64,000 nucleotides of DNA from positions 1,079,443 through 1,143,442 of the forward strand of contig NZ_WQHX01000001.1 of the NCBI RefSeq assembly GCF_013035425.1, in the 5' to 3' direction. Both the position numbers and the translations under genes were made by a program. Positions 61,871 through 64,000 of this stretch are shown in pieces; position 1 is the stretch's first letter, and each line of letters begins with the position of its first letter. Below the pieces are notes generated by a model that saw nothing but the letters and a program-made list of their open reading frames with translations, ran no database searches and was not told where the DNA came from. Source of the stretch: Ruegeria arenilitoris. Its GTDB lineage: Bacteria > Pseudomonadota > Alphaproteobacteria > Rhodobacterales > Rhodobacteraceae.

Positions 61871-62869
61871 TTATTCATTGGCAGAGACCATTCCGCTGAT
61901 CAATTGGTAGGACAGCAGGTCGGGGATGTCATACGGATCACGTATCAGCGGTTCGACGCGCGATGGTAGCTTTGACAATTCGGTCAGGTACGCACCTTGC
62001 AGTATCAAAGCTTCGTCCAGTGAAACGAATTCAAATTGCACTTTTGCTCCTGTCGGAGTCTGAGCCGCGCGCGGCAGATCACAGGGTATGACAGTCGCGA
62101 TACGCGGATACCCTCCGGTCGTCTGACATTCAGGAAGCAGTATGAAGGGATTTCCTGAGCCGGTCATTTGGATATCGCCGGGCGTTATTACCTCGGACAA
62201 AATGTTTAGTTGCCCTTTGGCGGAAAAGCCTTCTCCCTCACTGTCTAGTTGCATCCCCATCCGGTTGGCGCGTGCGCCACGTTCAAATTCTGTCCGCGCG
62301 AACCGATCCAAGATTGTTTTGTCGAACAAAGGGGTTTGAAAGCTGGGCACAACCCGCAGCGTGCCCCCCGTGAATCTGTTTGCCGTGTGCAGCTTAACAG
62401 CAGCGTCGCCCGTAACCGGGTTGCAACGCAATTTATCCCCGACCTTGACCGCCTCACCGATATCCGCAGTCAAATGGGCTGACCGGGAACCCAAAAAGCG
62501 ATTAGTTGTGAAGCCGCCGCCAACATGCAGATAACCATAGTTGCCTTGCTGAACAGCACCGATTGTCAGCTGCTGTCCTTTGAGTAACGGGTGTGACGCG
62601 TTCCATACAACGGGGTTGTCGTCTATGCTCGCGAACATTGGGGCCCCGGTCAAAGCAATCCAGATGTTTTGAGTTGCCTCAAACACACCACCCATACCGG
62701 CCATTTCCAAAGAGGCGCAACCCGGGTTTTGACCAAGCAGGGCAGCGCCTTCGTACAGTGCGAGCTGGTCCGCCGCGCCCGAACGCGACAATCCTTGGTC
62801 CAGAAATCCGGGACGACCAAGATCCTGCATGGTGCAAGCGGGACCGACGCTGTGAACGAGCAGGCTCAT
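61871..62869 (-). CDS. pxpC: 5-oxoprolinase subunit C (KipA / biotin-dependent carboxyltransferase domain)
   Basis: 332 residues. VGPACTMQDLGRPGFLDQGL and GGFTTNRFLGSRSAHLT are typical of PxpC/KipA, with the ligand motif GNPFILLPECQTTGGYPRIA. Overlaps pxpB by four bases (ATGA) and precedes pxpA. Confidence 0.93.
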   Translation of the reverse strand: MSLLVHSVGPACTMQDLGRPGFLDQGLSRSGAADQLALYEGAALLGQNPGCASLEMAGMGGVFEATQNIWIALTGAPMFASIDDNPVVWNASHPLLKGQQLTIGAVQQGNYGYLHVGGGFTTNRFLGSRSAHLTADIGEAVKVGDKLRCNPVTGDAAVKLHTANRFTGGTLRVVPSFQTPLFDKTILDRFARTEFERGARANRMGMQLDSEGEGFSAKGQLNILSEVITPGDIQMTGSGNPFILLPECQTTGGYPRIATVIPCDLPRAAQTPTGAKVQFEFVSLDEALILQGAYLTELSKLPSRVEPLIRDPYDIPDLLSYQLISGMVSANE

Positions 62870-63615
62870 GTGTCGATATCCTCACAAATCGCGCCGCCGG
62901 AACCGTCTGAATTCTTGCTTTGAATTTCTATAAGTTGCTCTTTGGTGATAGGTTCGAACAACATTTCGTCACCGGGGTTCAATGCAAAGCTTTTCTTAGC
63001 CTCTGGGCGAAAGCAGCGAAACGCAGTTTGACCTACGTGACGCCAACCCGTTGGCTTTGGTCCTGAAAACAAGACCAGTTGCGAGATGGCCAGAACCAGT
63101 GCTCCTTCGGGAACCATCGGGGTAAGGTCTTTTAACCGTGGAATATCAAACTCCGGCTCCAGCGGGCCGAGATACGGTTGACCCGGCGCAAATCCTATTG
63201 TGAGCACCCGCACCCGGGTTCGGCTAAGACGTGCGATTGCCTCTTCGGGCGTAAAACCTGCAACTTTAGCGGTTTCGTCCAATTGAGGAGCAAGGTCGGT
63301 GCCATAAACAGTCGGTACACGCCAGAGTTTTCGACCAGAAGGAAGCGGCGCATTATGCCAGTCGCGCGCGTCCAAAACCTGTCGCAGCAAGTTAGAAATA
63401 TCAGCGTGCGTCACCTTGGCCGTATCAATCCGGATATACGTTGACGCCAAGGAGGTTGAGGTTTCTTCGACGCCATTCCAGTTCAGGTTTTCTATCTCGC
63501 TTCTCAGCGCTAGTGCAGCGCGGTTTGCGTCTTCTGACATCTTATCTGCGAAAGTTACAAGAATACCGTCGATGCCAACGGTGCGAACCTGTGGAACAAG
63601 CGGCTTCTGTGTCAT
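62866..63615 (-). CDS. pxpB: 5-oxoprolinase subunit B (KipI / AHS1)
   Basis: 249 residues. RVLTIGFAPGQPYLGPL, PLPSGRKLWRVPTVYG and VGQTAFRCFRPEAKKSFALN cut here to its core are PxpB/KipI signatures. First gene of pxpB-pxpC-pxpA; a promoter should lie in the region after 63615. Confidence 0.92.
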   Translation of the reverse strand: MTQKPLVPQVRTVGIDGILVTFADKMSEDANRAALALRSEIENLNWNGVEETSTSLASTYIRIDTAKVTHADISNLLRQVLDARDWHNAPLPSGRKLWRVPTVYGTDLAPQLDETAKVAGFTPEEAIARLSRTRVRVLTIGFAPGQPYLGPLEPEFDIPRLKDLTPMVPEGALVLAISQLVLFSGPKPTGWRHVGQTAFRCFRPEAKKSFALNPGDEMLFEPITKEQLIEIQSKNSDGSGGAICEDIDT

Positions 63616-64000
63616 TCGTCCTCGGAGTTTTTGCGGAGAGTTGTCTCGCGGTTTGAGATGAACTCATCTTGGGCTCAGACGCAAGCTGTTGGGTCTAATT
63701 GCGGTGACGGATTTTGAATTCGTACTTTCTCAAAATGAGTCTTGAGGAGGCCAATTTCGAAGGAGCCTTGTATGCGGCCCTTGTTGTTACCCAACATGTA
63801 GTGACCGCATTTCGCCTGAGATTTTGCCCATGAGTGCCCTGCACATCTTTTACAAGGAAATTGAATTCTATCTTGGTACTTTTTCATTTTATAAAACTTT
63901 GAAACCAAACGAAAAATTACAAAAAGGCAAAAAAAATGCTCTGCATGTCTTTTTCTTCTTGCGGAAGTATTGAGTTGGGCTTAGAAGGCGCTTCACCGGG
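63616..64000. other. AT-rich region upstream of pxpB
   Basis: 385 bases, AT-rich, especially after 63840. It must hold the pxp promoter on the minus strand. One possible small gene is listed separately; otherwise nothing was recognised up to the window edge. Confidence 0.4.
63675..63887 (-). CDS. Possible small zinc-ribbon-like protein (doubtful)
   Basis: 70 residues from ATG 63887, without a clear ribosome-binding site. FPCKRCAGHSWAKSQAKCGHY has four Cys/His positions that could bind zinc. It may be a real small gene of foreign origin or a chance frame. Confidence 0.3.
   Translation of the reverse strand: MKKYQDRIQFPCKRCAGHSWAKSQAKCGHYMLGNNKGRIQGSFEIGLLKTHFEKVRIQNPSPQLDPTACV

Overview
The window looks like chromosomal DNA from a marine alphaproteobacterium, most likely a Rhodobacteraceae member of the roseobacter type. 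The signs are moderate GC, a class I lysyl-tRNA synthetase, an NDUFS4-like complex I subunit, the divergent tesA / ybbA-ybbP arrangement, modABC, hemF, pxpBCA and a Hint-domain exoprotein. The genus cannot be fixed from sequence reading alone. No rRNA, CRISPR array or complete insertion sequence was seen. There are two tRNA genes, Arg(TCT) and Val(TAC).

Layout. 1-19.7 kb is host core: the gltX 3' end, a gamma-glutamylcyclotransferase-like gene, an Rrf2 regulator, an FtsX-type ABC exporter with a divergent arylesterase, a SRAP-fold protein, an L,D-transpeptidase, cspA, ettA with an orphan gene coupled to its stop codon, nadD, a PBP4-type dacB, a TerB-like protein, a cyclase-TPR protein, class I lysS and the first part of a secreted beta-helix protein.

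19,662-34,447 is an integrated element of about 14.8 kb bounded by the perfect 15-bp repeat CTGACAAGTATTCAG. It interrupts the beta-helix gene, and the missing C-terminal coding sequence resumes in frame at 34,435-34,761. The element carries a tyrosine recombinase, an AlpA-like HTH protein, a Pif1/RecD-like helicase split in two, a P4-alpha-like zinc-finger/Toprim/SF3 primase-helicase, an MT-A70 adenine methyltransferase, many small orphan genes, and a right-end packaging cluster (small terminase plus a large terminase in separate ATPase and nuclease genes). No capsid, portal, tail or lysis genes were recognised. This gene set fits a phage satellite better than a complete prophage. Two mirror-image modules about 9 kb apart (22,033-22,247 and 31,031-31,237), each with 10-11-bp-spaced GGGAGG iterons and a palindromic frame, look like a bipartite replication origin comparable in layout to P4 ori/crr. 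A 20-bp palindrome recurs at gene borders between 28.2 and 31.0 kb. The element, its origin modules and the palindrome family are the best candidates for an undescribed system.

34.8-42.5 kb is a mixed region of small stress and redox genes (ABM monooxygenase, universal stress protein, PNPOx/HugZ-like, FMN reductase, Excalibur, YjbR), a formate/nitrite-type channel, an ORF6N phage-type regulator with its own palindromic operator, and an AT-rich patch with a membrane gene broken by one stop codon.

42.5-63.6 kb returns to core: uvrB, a decayed SRPBCC gene, a complex I subunit, a GNAT, tRNA-Arg, a glycosyltransferase, tRNA-Val, a class V PLP enzyme, modABC, a Hint protein abutting a HlyC-like acyltransferase, hemF, an SDR that lacks the usual catalytic Lys, an RsmC-like methyltransferase, clpS, a HAD phosphatase, an S11 D,D-carboxypeptidase with SPOR domain, an HPPD-like VOC protein, and the 5-oxoprolinase genes pxpB-pxpC-pxpA.
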